64,000 nucleotides of DNA from Gossypium raimondii (lineage: Eukaryota > Streptophyta > Magnoliopsida > Malvales > Malvaceae). A model generated the notes under the pieces. That model searched no databases and had not been told where the DNA came from. It saw only the letters and a list, made by a program, of their open reading frames with translations. This document shows positions 34,681 through 47,123 of this stretch, in pieces; the first letter of the stretch is position 1; every line of letters starts with the position of its first letter. Location: NCBI RefSeq assembly GCF_025698545.1, contig NC_068566.1:33706444-33770443 (forward strand). Reading direction: 5' to 3'. A program made the translations under genes and the position numbers.

Positions 34681-35501
34681 CCATAGTTTCATATTTTCTC
34701 GTATTGACATAACTTATCGAGACCTCTTTGTTTTCACTATTTCCATCTTCAAGTAGTTAAATTTCTTCTGGGGTTTTAATAATTAGTTATGTCTTGGATC
34801 TCTTCAGGAGCACCCTTCTCCGCTATATTACCATATTGATTTATTATTTTCTTTTACAATAATTTTTCATCTTTGAAATCAATCAACCTACCATGTTTCA
34901 CGCATACATTATTTTAAGTTATTCTAACAAGTTGTCCTATTAGGATTTCAAAACATAAGCTAATATATAATACTTGATTATTCTCGTCAAGTCATTAAAT
35001 ACATCGGAAAACTAACTTCCAATAAAGTGAACTATCATTTTGAACTTCTAGTTCAAATTACTTTCTAAGGATATATATAAATAATGATAATTCATTCCAA
35101 GTAATTTATTTCATGCAACTATTATTTCTTTCCCTAATATTGAGAAAACTGTTAAATCAAAATAATAATCACCAAATGATGTCATAATTGAATTTCTAGT
35201 TTGATCAAAATATTTAATAATACAAGAAGATTCATAATTAATACATATTCCTACATTATTTGAATGCCCAATTTATGCATTGCGGTGGAGCAACTTGAAC
35301 ATATATTGCACATTCAAAAGTCTAAAATGGATTATGTGTGACTTTTGACTAAAACCAATTGTAATAAAAGTTATTTATCATAATTTATTGGCATGAAGCG
35401 TAAGTCTTATTTCATGTACAATATTATATCCTTATATATATACAAAATGTTTTGTTCTCCAATATGGTTTAGCTACTAACTGGAGACCTTTAATCATATT
35501 A

Positions 35502-35646
35502 GGGTGAGTTTGAATGGACAGTGCGTTTACTTGTGGTTAGTGTAAAAACAGTGGTGGCGGTGAGATTAGATATTGTAGCGATACTGTAGCGTGAGACAAA
35601 AAGTAAGCTAAACGCACCGCACCCAATCGCTCATCCAAACCCACCC
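35502..35646. mobile_element. PIF/Harbinger-type MITE (145 bp)
   Basis: The termini GGGTGAGTTTGAATGG and CCATCCAAACCCACCC (15 of 17 complementary by eye) are flanked by TTA on both sides (35499-35501 and 35647-35649), the 3-bp target of Harbinger/Tourist elements. The interior reads GTGCGTTTAC...GTAAACGCACCGCAC. It interrupts copia A at a site that is continuous in copia B (near 48770). Confidence 0.85.
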
Positions 35647-37079
35647 TTAATTCTGTTAAACCATTATACGTATAAACAACAAGCCTTTGTGATAGTTAAT
35701 CGCGTAGACAATCTAGCATACAATAATCATTGAAAGTCTCAGAAATAAACTCATCAACATTAGTAAAAATTGTCTTGATTGCATAATCTAAAAGTTTTGT
35801 TCTTAAACAAATTATTAAATAAGTAATCGCAAGCAACATGTTGCGATTTGATAACTCATGTGATTATCTTGTAGATGCATCTACTAAAATCATATCAAAA
35901 CATTCCATTTGTTGGATAAATGAGACTATATTTTTTTTCATAAATGCAATAGATTCAATTTCAATCTTTGCTAGTGAGGTTCTAAAAAATCATCTTCTTT
36001 GATAACAAATGACACTTGAGAAATCTTTAAAATGAAGAATCTTCAGGTTCTTTAGTAAATATCAATAAAAATTCTCATTTGTTGCATCATTATTGATCGG
36101 GATGGTCTACCCGATCATGTCAACTAATTAATACATTTAGGTTTATTATACTTGTAATTCATGCACAGTCTGAGATAATTTTCACTAGAAAGTTCATTCA
36201 ATATAATAGGTAGAGAATAATCTAACATTGATTTCAATAACATACCTTATATACTCCGTAGCAATTAGATAATTCTAAACTATATTCTAACAAATAGAAT
36301 GTAATACCATGTAAATAGATATACTAGCATTCTATCGAAGAAAACATCAAATTAATAAGTCCAAGGGCGATTATAAATATCAAACAAAATTTTTTGAAAG
36401 TCATCTTTGAAGTAGTCAAATATAGAACATTATCCTCAGTACAATAAAATCATAGTCGAAGCCATATGAATTTGTTGCGAATAAAATTTATCAATTTATA
36501 GGATGCACACAAATGAATATTTTCTTTGCATAATTGTATGTGCAAATTTAAGTAAAGTGCATGAACATACCATAAATGCACAACAATTAAAAACTGAAAC
36601 ATAGTAGGGAACTATTAATCTAAATTTTAACATTAATCTTATTATCAATCTTCACATTATTTTCATTTTTCACTTCTAGTTGCGGGAAGAATTATTATGA
36701 CCATCCCTTTTACTATTATAAGGTAGCTTACCACATCCACGTCCAAGATTAAGTCATTCAAATTTATTATATATTGATGTATTCGTTTGAGTTAATAGAG
36801 TAGATAAATAGGATGAACTTTATGGTTTTTCAATTAATAGCTTGTTATTTTATTCAACCATAAGTAAACATGATATTAATTCGAATATATCTTAAAACTT
36901 TTTCACCATATTGCTACTGTATGAGTATATTTGAAGCATGAAAAGTTGAAAAAGTTTTCTAAAATGCTCTCATCAATTATTGAAAACTTATTCTAAATAC
37001 TACAAAGTTATACTCACTCGCAATTTTAAAATCTTGCAACTAGTCATAACGAGCTTTAAATAGAATTTTCATATTCTAA

Positions 37080-37175
37080 TGGTCATATGTCTCTTTTAAA
37101 ATATTCCAAAATTCAAGTGAATCTTTCACAGTCAAATATTTTGCTTTCAACCCTCCACAGGATTGATGACGAATG
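37080..37175 (-). pseudogene. copia A gag fragment
   Basis: Minus-strand translation gives LKAKYLTVKDSLEFWNILK then ETYDH, the UBN2-type gag signature of plant copia elements. The corresponding stretch of element B lies near 49790-49830. Confidence 0.6.
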
Positions 37176-38257
37176 AAGACCAGGGCAGATGATCACAATC
37201 AATTCAATTTTTCATAGAATACTTGCCACCATTATCATTCTAACATGTATATTTACAAATTTAGAAACATTGTTGTTTATCTAGATAATATAATAGAACT
37301 CCAATATATATATTAATCGATAAATTAAATAATTCAAATTCCAATCTACCACAGGATTTCTATGGCTAAAGATTAGCAACCATATTTGGCAAATTAAACA
37401 CATAAATCACAACAAATTCTAATAATCAAAGTAATGACAATTACTTATCAAAATAATAAAATTGCATGGATAAAACTCATATCTCAAACATCAAAATTCA
37501 ACATGATGCAAGTACTAACAAAATTTTTCATTACCACCATCGCGAATATGCATGAAATTCAATTCAAAATCCAATCGTTCACGTTTTTTTATCATGATTA
37601 ATCAATAATGTTCCAATTATAATAAACTGATATGATAAAATAAATCATAATAAAATATACCTGAAGGTTGTTAGCATCATCGTCATCACTTTGGCTATTA
37701 TTATGAGCACTATCATAAATACTAAAACAACTTTGCTTTCATAATAACATTCATAAACTTCTAGTAAAAACCATTTATAAACAAATCAAAATTTTCGCTA
37801 TACGATGCTTGAAAGCTACTCGATGCTACCAAACTAAAAGGTAATAATAATCACCTAGATTCAGACCATACACATATATGTTATAGTCTTTCAATCTCTA
37901 ATCAATTATTTATAATTTATAATTCAATTTAAAAAGTATAATACAAGCATTCAACAATAGTATGTTAATAAGACTCAATTAGATCTGATGATTTCCTTTT
38001 AATCAACAACACCAAGTTAATAACACTCTCCATCACAATTTTAACCAATTTTCAAGTATATTTAGTAACAAAATTGTAATCGTCAAATTCTTAATCATCC
38101 CAATATCATGCATAATAGAACACAATACAAAACTCTAGTTTAAAAGAAACCTTAAGTAATTTTCTTTCCTAAAATAGTTTTATCGAAAATAAAAAAAATA
38201 GTGAAGAAAACATATCAAATAGGAATTTAAGTTTCTTTGTGTATATGATTTAGAAAT

Positions 38258-38330
38258 CTTGAGGTAGTGAAGTGGTTTAAGGTGAAAAAGACTATTAAAG
38301 GTTGCAGGTTCGAATCCTTCTCCTGGTGGC
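38258..38330 (+). other. tRNA-like segment (SINE head or tRNA pseudogene)
   Basis: TAGTGAAGTGG (38265-38275) fits a Pol III A box and GGTTCGAATCC (38307-38317) is an exact B box, at tRNA-like spacing. The acceptor and anticodon stems do not fold well, so it is not a functional tRNA. It lies in the leader of copia A, absent from the same place in copia B, which suggests a SINE insertion or a tRNA-derived fragment. Confidence 0.5.
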
Positions 38331-38434
38331 TTTCCTTTTCTTTTCTTCTCTCCTGTGGCAATTGGTTTTATAATTTCATGTCATTATAGGGTGGGCAATG
38401 AATCAAGTTTTTTAAAAGTATTGTGTCGATAACG

Positions 38435-38633
38435 TGTTACAAAATAAAGACAAATAGAGTAAAGAACAAGAGAAATAGGAAAACAAAATATGGTAATTAT
38501 TTCAAAATCTATATTTATAGACATAAAAAGTATGAATGAAATAAAATTCTACTCTTAATGGGCATTAAAGTCCTAAAGTATCAAACTTCTTATCTTAATG
38601 AATCCACTTTATAATAATAAAATATTTATAACA
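38435..38633 (-). repeat. 5' LTR of copia element A
   Basis: Plus-strand view: TGTTACAAAATAAAG to TATTTATAACA, 199 bp. It shares its ends and several internal words with the two LTRs of element B but is clearly diverged. Confidence 0.7.
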
Positions 38634-38700
38634 AAATTATATTTTAATTGTAATATTGTACTTTTACAATTATTTGAAAGATAATAATTATCCTTACTAG

Positions 38701-38935
38701 TATTATAAAATAAAGAGATTGAGAGAATAAAGAACAAAGAAAATATGAAAGCAATAGAGAATGTACTTTATTAATCAAAAGGGATGATTTACAATGCTTC
38801 ATCAGAGTCTCTATTTATAGGCATAAGAAGTATAAAAGAAGTAGAGATCTAATTCTAACAACTATTAGAATTTAAAGCACATCAAAACTTTATCTTGATC
38901 GTGATGGACATCCACTTGATAAGATATTCATAACA
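38701..38935 (-). repeat. 3' LTR of copia element B
   Basis: 235 bp; plus-strand view TATTATAAAATAAAG to CATTCATAACA. The purine tract CTAAGGAGGAG (minus strand, 38936-38946) adjoins it. Confidence 0.88.
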
Positions 38936-40446
38936 CTCCTCCTTAGATATCCATTGGTAGATAATGTGACTCATTAAAACCTTATTAGGAAAAACCCTGT
39001 GGGATAAAAACCTAACGAGGGAAAAAGAGTACACAATCTATAATACGCATAATCTGTTGCCTCATTAAGAATCTTACCAAGAAAACTCAATGGGAAAAAA
39101 CCTCGGTTAAGGGAAAAAGAGTACAACGCTATTTCCTCCCCCTATGAAAACATCACACACTTTCTCATATTCTACGTATTCAATCTTGAATACTAGTTTT
39201 TCAAATGACTATTTGAATGTATTTGCTAAGCATTTATATTACCATTCTTTTAAAAGTCATGAGTGAGGAAAATTTGGGGAAATATATTTTGATCTCTTTA
39301 GGAAATTCAACAATAATCTTAACAAACTTTAATCATGATTCTTATATAAAACCCCAAATAGGTATTTTGGATCATTTTATAATCCTCCTTCAACTACTCA
39401 AATTTACCACATATGTTCAAATTATTTCAATTCATATAAATGAATAATTTCCGAGAATTTCAATATGCTTCTAGCATTCTAAATTCTTCAAGGATTTTAA
39501 TATAAACTTTACTATATAGTGATTTATAAAGGTTGTAACAACAACCATTAGAAGCAAGTCAAATCTTTTATGAATTATCAATTTAATAATATATCTAAAG
39601 GTTATTGGATCCACCACAAAAGAATATTATATCTTTTCATAATCAATACCAGTACTTAGCGAAAAACTTCATATTTTTGTTCCGTTTTTGCACAACTACT
39701 TCATTTGCACCCTCATTGGTTTTATACCTTTAGATATTTGGACTACTCGTTCAAAAACTCCATGAATTTAATTGTACTTGAGTTGCGTCTTTCTATTTTG
39801 ATCAATTTATTTCATATCGATATTTATCAATAGATTTATTCAAGATCCTCCTTTTATTTCATTATTTCAATAATAATATTGCATGCAAAATCATTGTCGA
39901 CCACTTTTATTATTTGGTTCCACATTTTCTCGAATTGACATAACTTATCGATCTCTCTTATTTTTATTATTTTAAAATTCAGTTTCAGGTACCTGGATCT
40001 CTTCTGAAGTTTTACTTATTAGTTATGTCTTGGGTTTCTTCTGGAACCCTGCCTCCACTATATGACCATCTTGAATGTTTTCTCCTTTACTTTTACAAGG
40101 ATTTTTATCTTTGGGACTGACCGGTCTTCCACGCTTCAGGCATGGATTACTTTCTTTCACACTAACAGTTTGCCCTATTAGAACATAAATTTGTATTGGA
40201 GCATTTTCAGCTAGTATGTGAGATTTAATGAATCTGGCAGTTGATTTGTAAAATGAACCATCTGTTGAACTTTTGGTTCACATTTCTTTGTACGAGGATC
40301 TTAGACATTGATAATTCATTTCAAGTACTTTATTAATCCAACTTTTTATCCTCTCCCCCTAATGTTGGGAAAACTGACAACTCATGTCACAATTAAATCT
40401 CGAATTAATTACTCAAAAATATTATAATGAGACTCATATAAATTGA

Positions 40447-41846
40447 TGGTTGTCGAGTACACCAATATAAACCTACGCCTAATTTGCAATTTAAGCAGTA
40501 TAGGGAGTAGGGTCGATCCCTCAGAGACTAGGCTCACGTAAAATTGTTGCTCTTTCTCGACCAGATTCGTGTCTGGGCAGTTATCGTGCCCAAGAAATTT
40601 AGGGGGGGATAAAAATTGAAAACCTAAAATAAACAGAAAAAATGCGTAAAACGTAAAAGCTGAAAACAAATAATAAAAACAGTTAAATAAATCTGAAGAA
40701 AGATTAATTAAACTTAGCTAAGCTTCAGGCACAGGTTTTTCCTCATCTTTGAACCGATCCTCGAAATTAGATGAACTCCTCTTTTCCAATAAGCTAGTTA
40801 TAGCTACCAAGGACGCCTCGGACACCAACTCTTCCTTGTGTAAATTAGTTATGGAACGTCATATAACTAACCCTTGCCGATGGAACAACCAACGAAACGT
40901 TCGTGATTTAGAACTCCGGCAGCTTTGCGTTCTAGAAGAGCCTAGCTCGAACCAATGTCCTCAACCGCGTGGGACATTTAAATCCTGTTACTATTTCCCT
41001 TGACGGAACCAAACAGAAATCCCTACTTGGCACGCCAATGTGTTCACAGAAAATCGATTAGACAATCGATCCTTTCGGAATTCCAACTGTACGTCTAACC
41101 ACACTAAATCAAATGACGTCTTTTTTTTGAGTTAGTGTTGATTTGACTTTGTGAGTTGACAAAATCATACTCTAATCTGGAGAAATAATAAGTACTAGAA
41201 TTTAGGAGTTAAATTACTCAGGTTCATAACTCACGAGTCTTGATGAGACTAACTCCGACCTAAAGCTAAAAATGGATTTAGTTGAATAAGGTTTGGGGCA
41301 TATTGGTATTGGGCATAGTTGGAGAAGGTTGAATAAATGAAAAAGAAATGGAAGTAAGTGGGTGAGGGTGACGCAAGGATTGGGTGCCAAAGCTGGAAAC
41401 TAATAGATGGAAAAAATATAAGGCATCAATGTCAGCAACTAAATTTGCAAAAAGGAAAGAAAAAGATTGAATTCAAGAGATGTAAGTTTGATTAAAAACT
41501 TGATGATTAAATGAACAAAGTAGCCCCCTATTTATACTAGTGGCTTTGCCAAATTAAGAGCCACTAGCTATAGAAAATCAAGGAAATAAAATATTCCATG
41601 ATATAAAAATCCCTACATAATCTCCCACTAAGTCAACATAAAATTTCAGCTAATTACATCTTGGAAAAATTCTGCTTTGGCCCACATTCTTTGCTCCTTT
41701 CTTCAATCTAGCCCAATTGTTTCATTTTTCTTCTATTTAGCCCCAAATTACATCCCTGCACAAAATTCAATATAAACATGGAAAAATCAGTGGTGCACTC
41801 TCATAAATTAACCAATTTAATTACATAAAATATGTAATTTTAGCAT
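40447..41846 (-). repeat. 3' LTR of the Athila-like element
   Basis: 1400 bp; plus-strand view TGGTTGTCGAG to AATTTTAGCA. It aligns end to end with 47124-48521 at high identity. Confidence 0.92.
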
Positions 41847-41856
41847 TTAATAAAAT

Positions 41857-41866
41857 CCCCCTACTT
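41857..41866 (-). promoter_or_regulatory. Polypurine tract of the Athila-like element
   Basis: The minus strand reads AGTAGGGGGA about 10 bp before the 3' LTR. Confidence 0.7.
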
Positions 41867-42143
41867 AGTTCAAGCTAGTCCTCGAGCATTTTGTATGTAT
41901 CTGCAAAAGGGAAAATTTCCTCCATAATAGGATTTGACCCCCATGGTTTGCACAATTCAACAATTTAGTCCTTACATATTAACCTAGCCTAAGAAATAAG
42001 AAGGACCTACCCTTCATTTTATTATTTTTGTATTTAGGACATTTTCGAATTTTTTGACGCGAGTCATGATGACAATCCAAGCACCATGTTCTAGTTACTC
42101 GATTCAGATGTCTTTAAGCGGGTTATTTCACCCTACTCGTGAT

Positions 42144-42553
42144 TAGAGGTGCTCATGGGCCGGGCCAGGCCCGGGAAAAATCATAAGCCCAGCCCCAGCC
42201 TGGCCCGGCCCATTTTTTTAATAAATACCAAAAATTTATTTTAAAAATTAAAAAAAGTATTTTAAAAATATTTTAAAATTAAAAATATTTTAAAAATATT
42301 TTAAAATTAAAAATATTTTAAAATTAAAAAATAATAAAAAAGTATTTTAAAATTAAAAAATAATAAAAAAGTATTTTATATCGGTAGGTAAGGGCTTGGC
42401 TCGGGCCAAAAAGTGGTCTGGGAGGCAGGCTGCTTTCTAAGCAGGCCTCGTTTTTGCCCAAGCTCATATTTCGGCCTATATTTTACCCAAACCCTCCTAT
42501 ATTTGGGCGGGTGTCGAGTCGGGCCAGCCAGGCATGGCCCATGAGCACTTCTA
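42144..42553. mobile_element. hAT-type MITE (410 bp) inside the Athila-like element
   Basis: Termini TAGAGGTGCTCATGGGCC and GGCCCATGAGCACTTCTA are inverted repeats with one mismatch. They are flanked by a perfect 8-bp duplication CTCGTGAT (42136-42143 and 42554-42561). The ends are GC-rich and the middle is a T/A-rich repeat of AAAATTAAAAATATTTT words. No transposase is present. Size, 8-bp duplication and lack of coding fit a non-autonomous hAT element. Confidence 0.92.
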
Positions 42554-43439
42554 CTCGTGATAGCTTGTTAGTGGAGTGAGTGCAAAGAAATTGGACAGCC
42601 ACACGAACCTTTTTACGCGAGATGTGATGACAACCCAAGCACCATATTCCGGTTACTCGGTCCAGTGTACAACCCCAATTTTCACTTTTAACGTTCATAT
42701 CAGAGGAGTATTATTATTCCTTTCTTTTTTGCTTTAAGTCAAGGCTATTGAAAAGTTTATACATAAAGATCTAAATAGCTAAGTATGTCAAACCATAAGT
42801 GGATCATCCCAATTTATCAAGGAAATTATTTACCTTCCACGAGAAACATGCAAAAAGTGACAACGGATAAGTAAATTAGAATCAATTTATGTTCCCCTCC
42901 CCCTACTTATTTTACAGTGTCCCAATGTAATTTAAAGAATAAAAAGTAAAGATAAGTAAGAAAAAGAGAGAAAAAAGAAACTCCCAATGTATTTCAACGT
43001 CGTGGAGGGTGGCCTCGTAGGTGTGTCCACGGTGTTAAATGGTGGGTCCTTGGTTGAAATTGAAGGAATTTTGTGGGCTGACATGGGGGCCTAAATTTTG
43101 TCTTGGAAGGTCTACCTGTAAAATAAAATAAAATAGAAGGAAGAAGAAAAATAAAATAAAATAAAATAAAAAAATGTGCAATTTTTATTTCTCGAATTTA
43201 TAGCTTAGCTAATACTATGCTTAAATATTCAAGAAATAAATTATTAAAAACCAAGATTATGGGATTTAGTAAAATAGTCATTGATAAATGCACCAGGTAA
43301 GTTCACAGGAAAGAGAGGTGAGTCACAATGGACATTCTTAAGTACCAAGTCTTTCCTTAGACAAAACCGATCCTCGACATACATTTTCACTTTCCGTTTT
43401 ACCTTTCCAAAAATTTTATTTGCATAAAGAAAAAATTTG

Positions 43440-44262
43440 GGTTGCCTCCCAACAGTGCTTTGTTTAACGTCGTTAGTTCGATGACCTGTTATTCAAATTC
43501 TTTATCCTTTTGTAATAGACTGCAAAGCGGTTACGCGATCTTCGAGAAGTCTTTTATAAATTGTCTGTAAAATCCTGCATGACCAAGAAACGAACGAACT
43601 TCCCTCACAGATGTGGGGTAAGGTAATAAGTCAATAATATCTGTTTTTACTTTATCGACCTCAATTCCTTTTGAGGAAACTATATGACCCAAAATTAATC
43701 ATTTGTCAACCATGAAGTCTAATTTTTCATAATTTAAAATAAGATTAAATTCTAGGTATCTTTGTAATACCTTAACAAGATTATCAAGACATTCGTTAAA
43801 AGAGTTACCGTACACCGTGAAGTCATCTATGAAGACTTCAATGATTTTCTCGACATAATCAGAGAATATGCTCACCATGCATCTCTGGAAAGTGGCCAGA
43901 GCATTACAGAGTCCAAATTGTATTCGTCTATATGCAAACGTTCTGAAGAGGCATGTGAAAGTTGTTTTGTCTTGATCCTCAGGTGCCACCGGAATTTGGA
44001 AAAATCTCGAGTACCCATCGAGAAAAAAATAATGGGTCTTACCAGCTAATTGCTGGAGCATTTGATCAATGAAGGGAAGTGGAAAATAGTCTTTTCGGGT
44101 AGCTGAGTTTAACTTTCTGTAATCGATGCAAACCCTCCATCCATTCTGGACTCGGGTAAGAACTAGCTCTCCTAACGAGTTTTTCACCACTGTCACGCCA
44201 GTTTTTTTGGGCACGACATGAGCCGAGCTAATCCAATCCCTGTCAGAAATCGGGTATATCAT
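43440..44262 (-). pseudogene. Athila-like reverse transcriptase
   Basis: The frame 44262-43699 encodes WRVCIDYRKLNSATRKDYF, LPFIDQMLQQLAG and the catalytic box FIDDF (43819-43833). Beyond a stop, GHIV...GIEVDK and SVREVRSFLGHAGFYR can be read down to about 43550. There the similarity ends, and no RNase H or integrase follows. Confidence 0.85.
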
Positions 44263-44892
44263 TCCAGCATCTAATAGTTTCCATCATGGGTGGATTAAGA
44301 CGCCTTTGAGCATCTCTCTTTAGTTTCATGTTATCTTCGATGGAAATTTTATGCATACAAGTGGATGGACTTAGCCCTTTTATGTTAGCTATTGTCCAAC
44401 CAATAGCTTCCTTATAACCTCTCAGAACTCAAACTAGTCTTTCCTCCTCGTCTTTGGTTAGTTTGTTTGACACTATCACCGGTAAAGTGTCTTTCTCTCC
44501 CAAAAAGACGCACTTAAGATGGTCTGGTAATGCTTTAAGCTCCAAGGTTGGTGGTTGCAAAACCGAAGGCAACATTTTAGTTTGGAAAGGTAATAGTTCA
44601 AATTGGGTCCTTAATTCGTCAATGATGGTTGCGTCTCCAAGTGCTTGACAATTTCTTGCAATGGATCTTCTATAATTGATAATTCCTCGAGATAGTTTAA
44701 AACATCCATGTTAATGCTTCTGTAAAGGACAGTTTCCAACTCATCAAAGTCATGATATTCAGAATAAGATTGAGTTAAACAATCTATAATATCAATACTA
44801 AAAATATTTGACAGTCAGTTAGGATGACTCATAGCTTCGTAGACGCTGAATTTTACGATTTCACCATCAAACTCCATTGTCAGTGTTCCGCT

Positions 44893-45483
44893 CTAAACAT
44901 CAATTTTTGCGCTTGCAGCACTTAGGAACGACCTTCCAAGCAAAATGTCAGATGAATTAGCTGAGTTATCGTCCTCCATATTAATAATGTAGAAATCTAC
45001 AGGGAAAACTAATTCGTTAACTTTAACAAGGACGTCTTCAAACAACCCTTCGAGATATATGACTAACCCGTCCGCCAACTGGATTATTACTCCTGTCTTT
45101 TTCAAAGGACCCGCGTTAATCAACTTATAAATAGAATAAAGCATAACATTAATGGAATCCCCTAAATCACACATAGCTTTCTTAATACCTACATTACCTA
45201 TCTCACAGGAAATAGCAAACATACATTGATCCTTGTATTTGGGCGAAACTTTCTTTTGCAGTACTGCGGAGAAATTTTCTCTTACATTTACTCTTTCGTT
45301 ACCTATTAACCTCCTCTTGCTAGTACACAATTCCTCGAGGAATTTTGCATAACGAGGAATTTGTTTGATAGCGTCGAGCAAAGGGATATTTACCTTCACC
45401 TTACTGAATGTTTCGAGGATTTCTTTTTCCTCATTCTCTTTCTTATCCTTTGCGAGCCTCCCTAGAAAAAGAGGTGTCATCAC
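44893..45483 (-). pseudogene. Athila-like protease region
   Basis: The frame reads FLEELCTSKRRL, then KAMCDLGDSINVM, the aspartic protease site. The family motif is DLGASI; here Ala is Asp. It ends with DILLGRSFLSAASAKIDV. It is separated from gag and reverse transcriptase frames by stops and shifts. Confidence 0.8.
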
Positions 45484-45599
45484 GACTGGTTTTTGAATTT
45501 CTGATTCCTGTCTGAATTTTAGATCAGAGATTTTTTTTTCTCATTCATTGTATTTCCCATGACTTTTGTCTGGAACTGTTTCCAGAACCTTTACGCTAC

Positions 45600-47065
45600 G
45601 AAGAGTTATTACACTTACATTCTGCTAGGATTCGACTCTATCTGGGAAGGTAATTTACCTTGAGATTCCAAACGATTAACTGTCATCGAGAGTTTACTAA
45701 CTTGATTAGTTAACTCTTGTATTGATGCGTTTGTCTTCTGTTGATATTTTGCAGCATCGACGGCAAGTCTTTCCACAACAGCTTCTAGAGATATGCTCGG
45801 CTTGGGTTGTTGTTGTGGTGGTTGCAAAGGTCTCAGTTGGTATGATGAATTATATCAGGGATTAGCTCCATAATTTAAGTTGGAATGATCCTTCCACCCA
45901 GGATTGTAGGTGTTGGAGAAAGGATCATAGCGTCTTTGCGAAGATCTTGGAAAACCTTCGATAGCACCAACATGTGTTGTTGAATTATCATTAAGGATTG
46001 GACACAAATCCGTCGGATGTTCAAACGTAGTACAAATTCCACACAGTTGGGTCAGATTCTTCTTTTCTGTAACTATAGATTGAACAATATTAGTAAACTT
46101 ATCCAATTTATCTTCTAAGAATGAAATGTTTACCCTATTAACCCTTCTTATCGGTCCTGAATTCGACCGATACTGTTGAGAATTTGCCGCCATGGTGGAT
46201 ATCAAATCTCTTGCCCTTTGAGGAGCCATATTGACAAGTGCCCCTCCACTAGCAGCGTCAATCATCTTCATTTCCATAGCGAGCAAACCTTCATAAAAAT
46301 ATTGAAGAAGTGATTGTTCGGTCAAATCATGTTGTGGACAACTTGCACAAAATTTTTAATACCGCTCCCAATAGTCAAAGAGTGATTCACTCTCCATTTG
46401 GCGAATTCCTACTATGTCTCTTCTAAGTTCAGCTGCTCGCGATGCTGGGAAAAATCTGTCAAGAAATACACGAGATAAGTCATCCCACGTTGTAATAGAA
46501 CCGGGGGGTAAGTAAAATAACCATTCTCTTACTGAATCAACTAAAGAAAAAGAAAAGGCCCGAAGTTTGATTTCATCTTCGGTTACTCCCTGAGGTTTCA
46601 TGCTTGAGCAGACCATGTGGAATTCTTTCAAGTGAGTGTGTGGATTTTCGTTATTCAAGCCTCGAAAAGTGGGCAAAAGGTGAATCAGGCCTGATTTCAA
46701 CTCGAACAAGGTTTCTCCGGTTGGATAGTTGATGCATAACAGTGTTTGCTAATTGGGAGCAGCGGCTAATTGACGAATGGTTTGGTATGCCATCCTTTCT
46801 GGTTCACTGAGGTTGTCTTCTGCTTCTTTCGTTTCAGGAAGTGGTTTGGTCTCATGTTTAACCACTTTGACTTGTTTCCACGTCGAATTGCCTCTGCACG
46901 AATTGCTTGGCTCAACTTTTTGACATCGAATTTTAGGATCCCTTGTCCTAGCTCAACTTCTACTTTACTTACACGTTTAAGAGCTTCTATCTCTTTTCGT
47001 CCTGCTCGTGCTGATTTCTCGATCTCTGGGTCGTATTTGAGATCTCCGAATGAAGATCTGGTCAT
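45600..47065 (-). pseudogene. Athila-like gag (four frame pieces)
   Basis: Pieces at 47065-46766, 46709-46356, 46325-45855 and 45827-45615 form one gag. They include LPTFRGLNNENPHTHLKEF, VREWLFYLPPGSI, FFPASRAAELRRD (retrotransposon gag domain) and a zinc-knuckle-like CGIC...HPTDLC. A coiled-coil-like stretch ELTNQVSKLSMTVNRLES closes it. The frame is broken at each joint. Confidence 0.82.
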
Positions 47066-47097
47066 GAAGATGATTTAAACAATTGTAAGTGTTGCCA

Positions 47098-47116
47098 GTC
47101 CCTAACAATGACGCCA
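47098..47116 (-). promoter_or_regulatory. Primer binding site of the Athila-like element
   Basis: The minus strand reads TGGCGTCATTGTTAGGGAC a few bases inside the 5' LTR. It is a decayed form of the TGGCGCCGTTGCCGGGGA-type site used by Athila/Tat elements. Confidence 0.8.
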
Positions 47117-47123
47117 AAACTCA

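Larger units (their letters stand above)
34681..38633 (-). mobile_element. Degenerate Ty1/copia element A, 3'-truncated
   Basis: Minus-strand element with 5' LTR at 38435-38633 followed by CGTTATCGACAC (primer-site region). The coding part is full of stops. It aligns by eye with element B: for example TTGACATAACTTATCGA at 34700 and at 39930, and the WxxLK/TV gag region near 37100. A 3' LTR is not found; homology with B stops near 34681. A Harbinger-like MITE (35502-35646) and a tRNA-like segment (38258-38330) are embedded. Confidence 0.7.
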
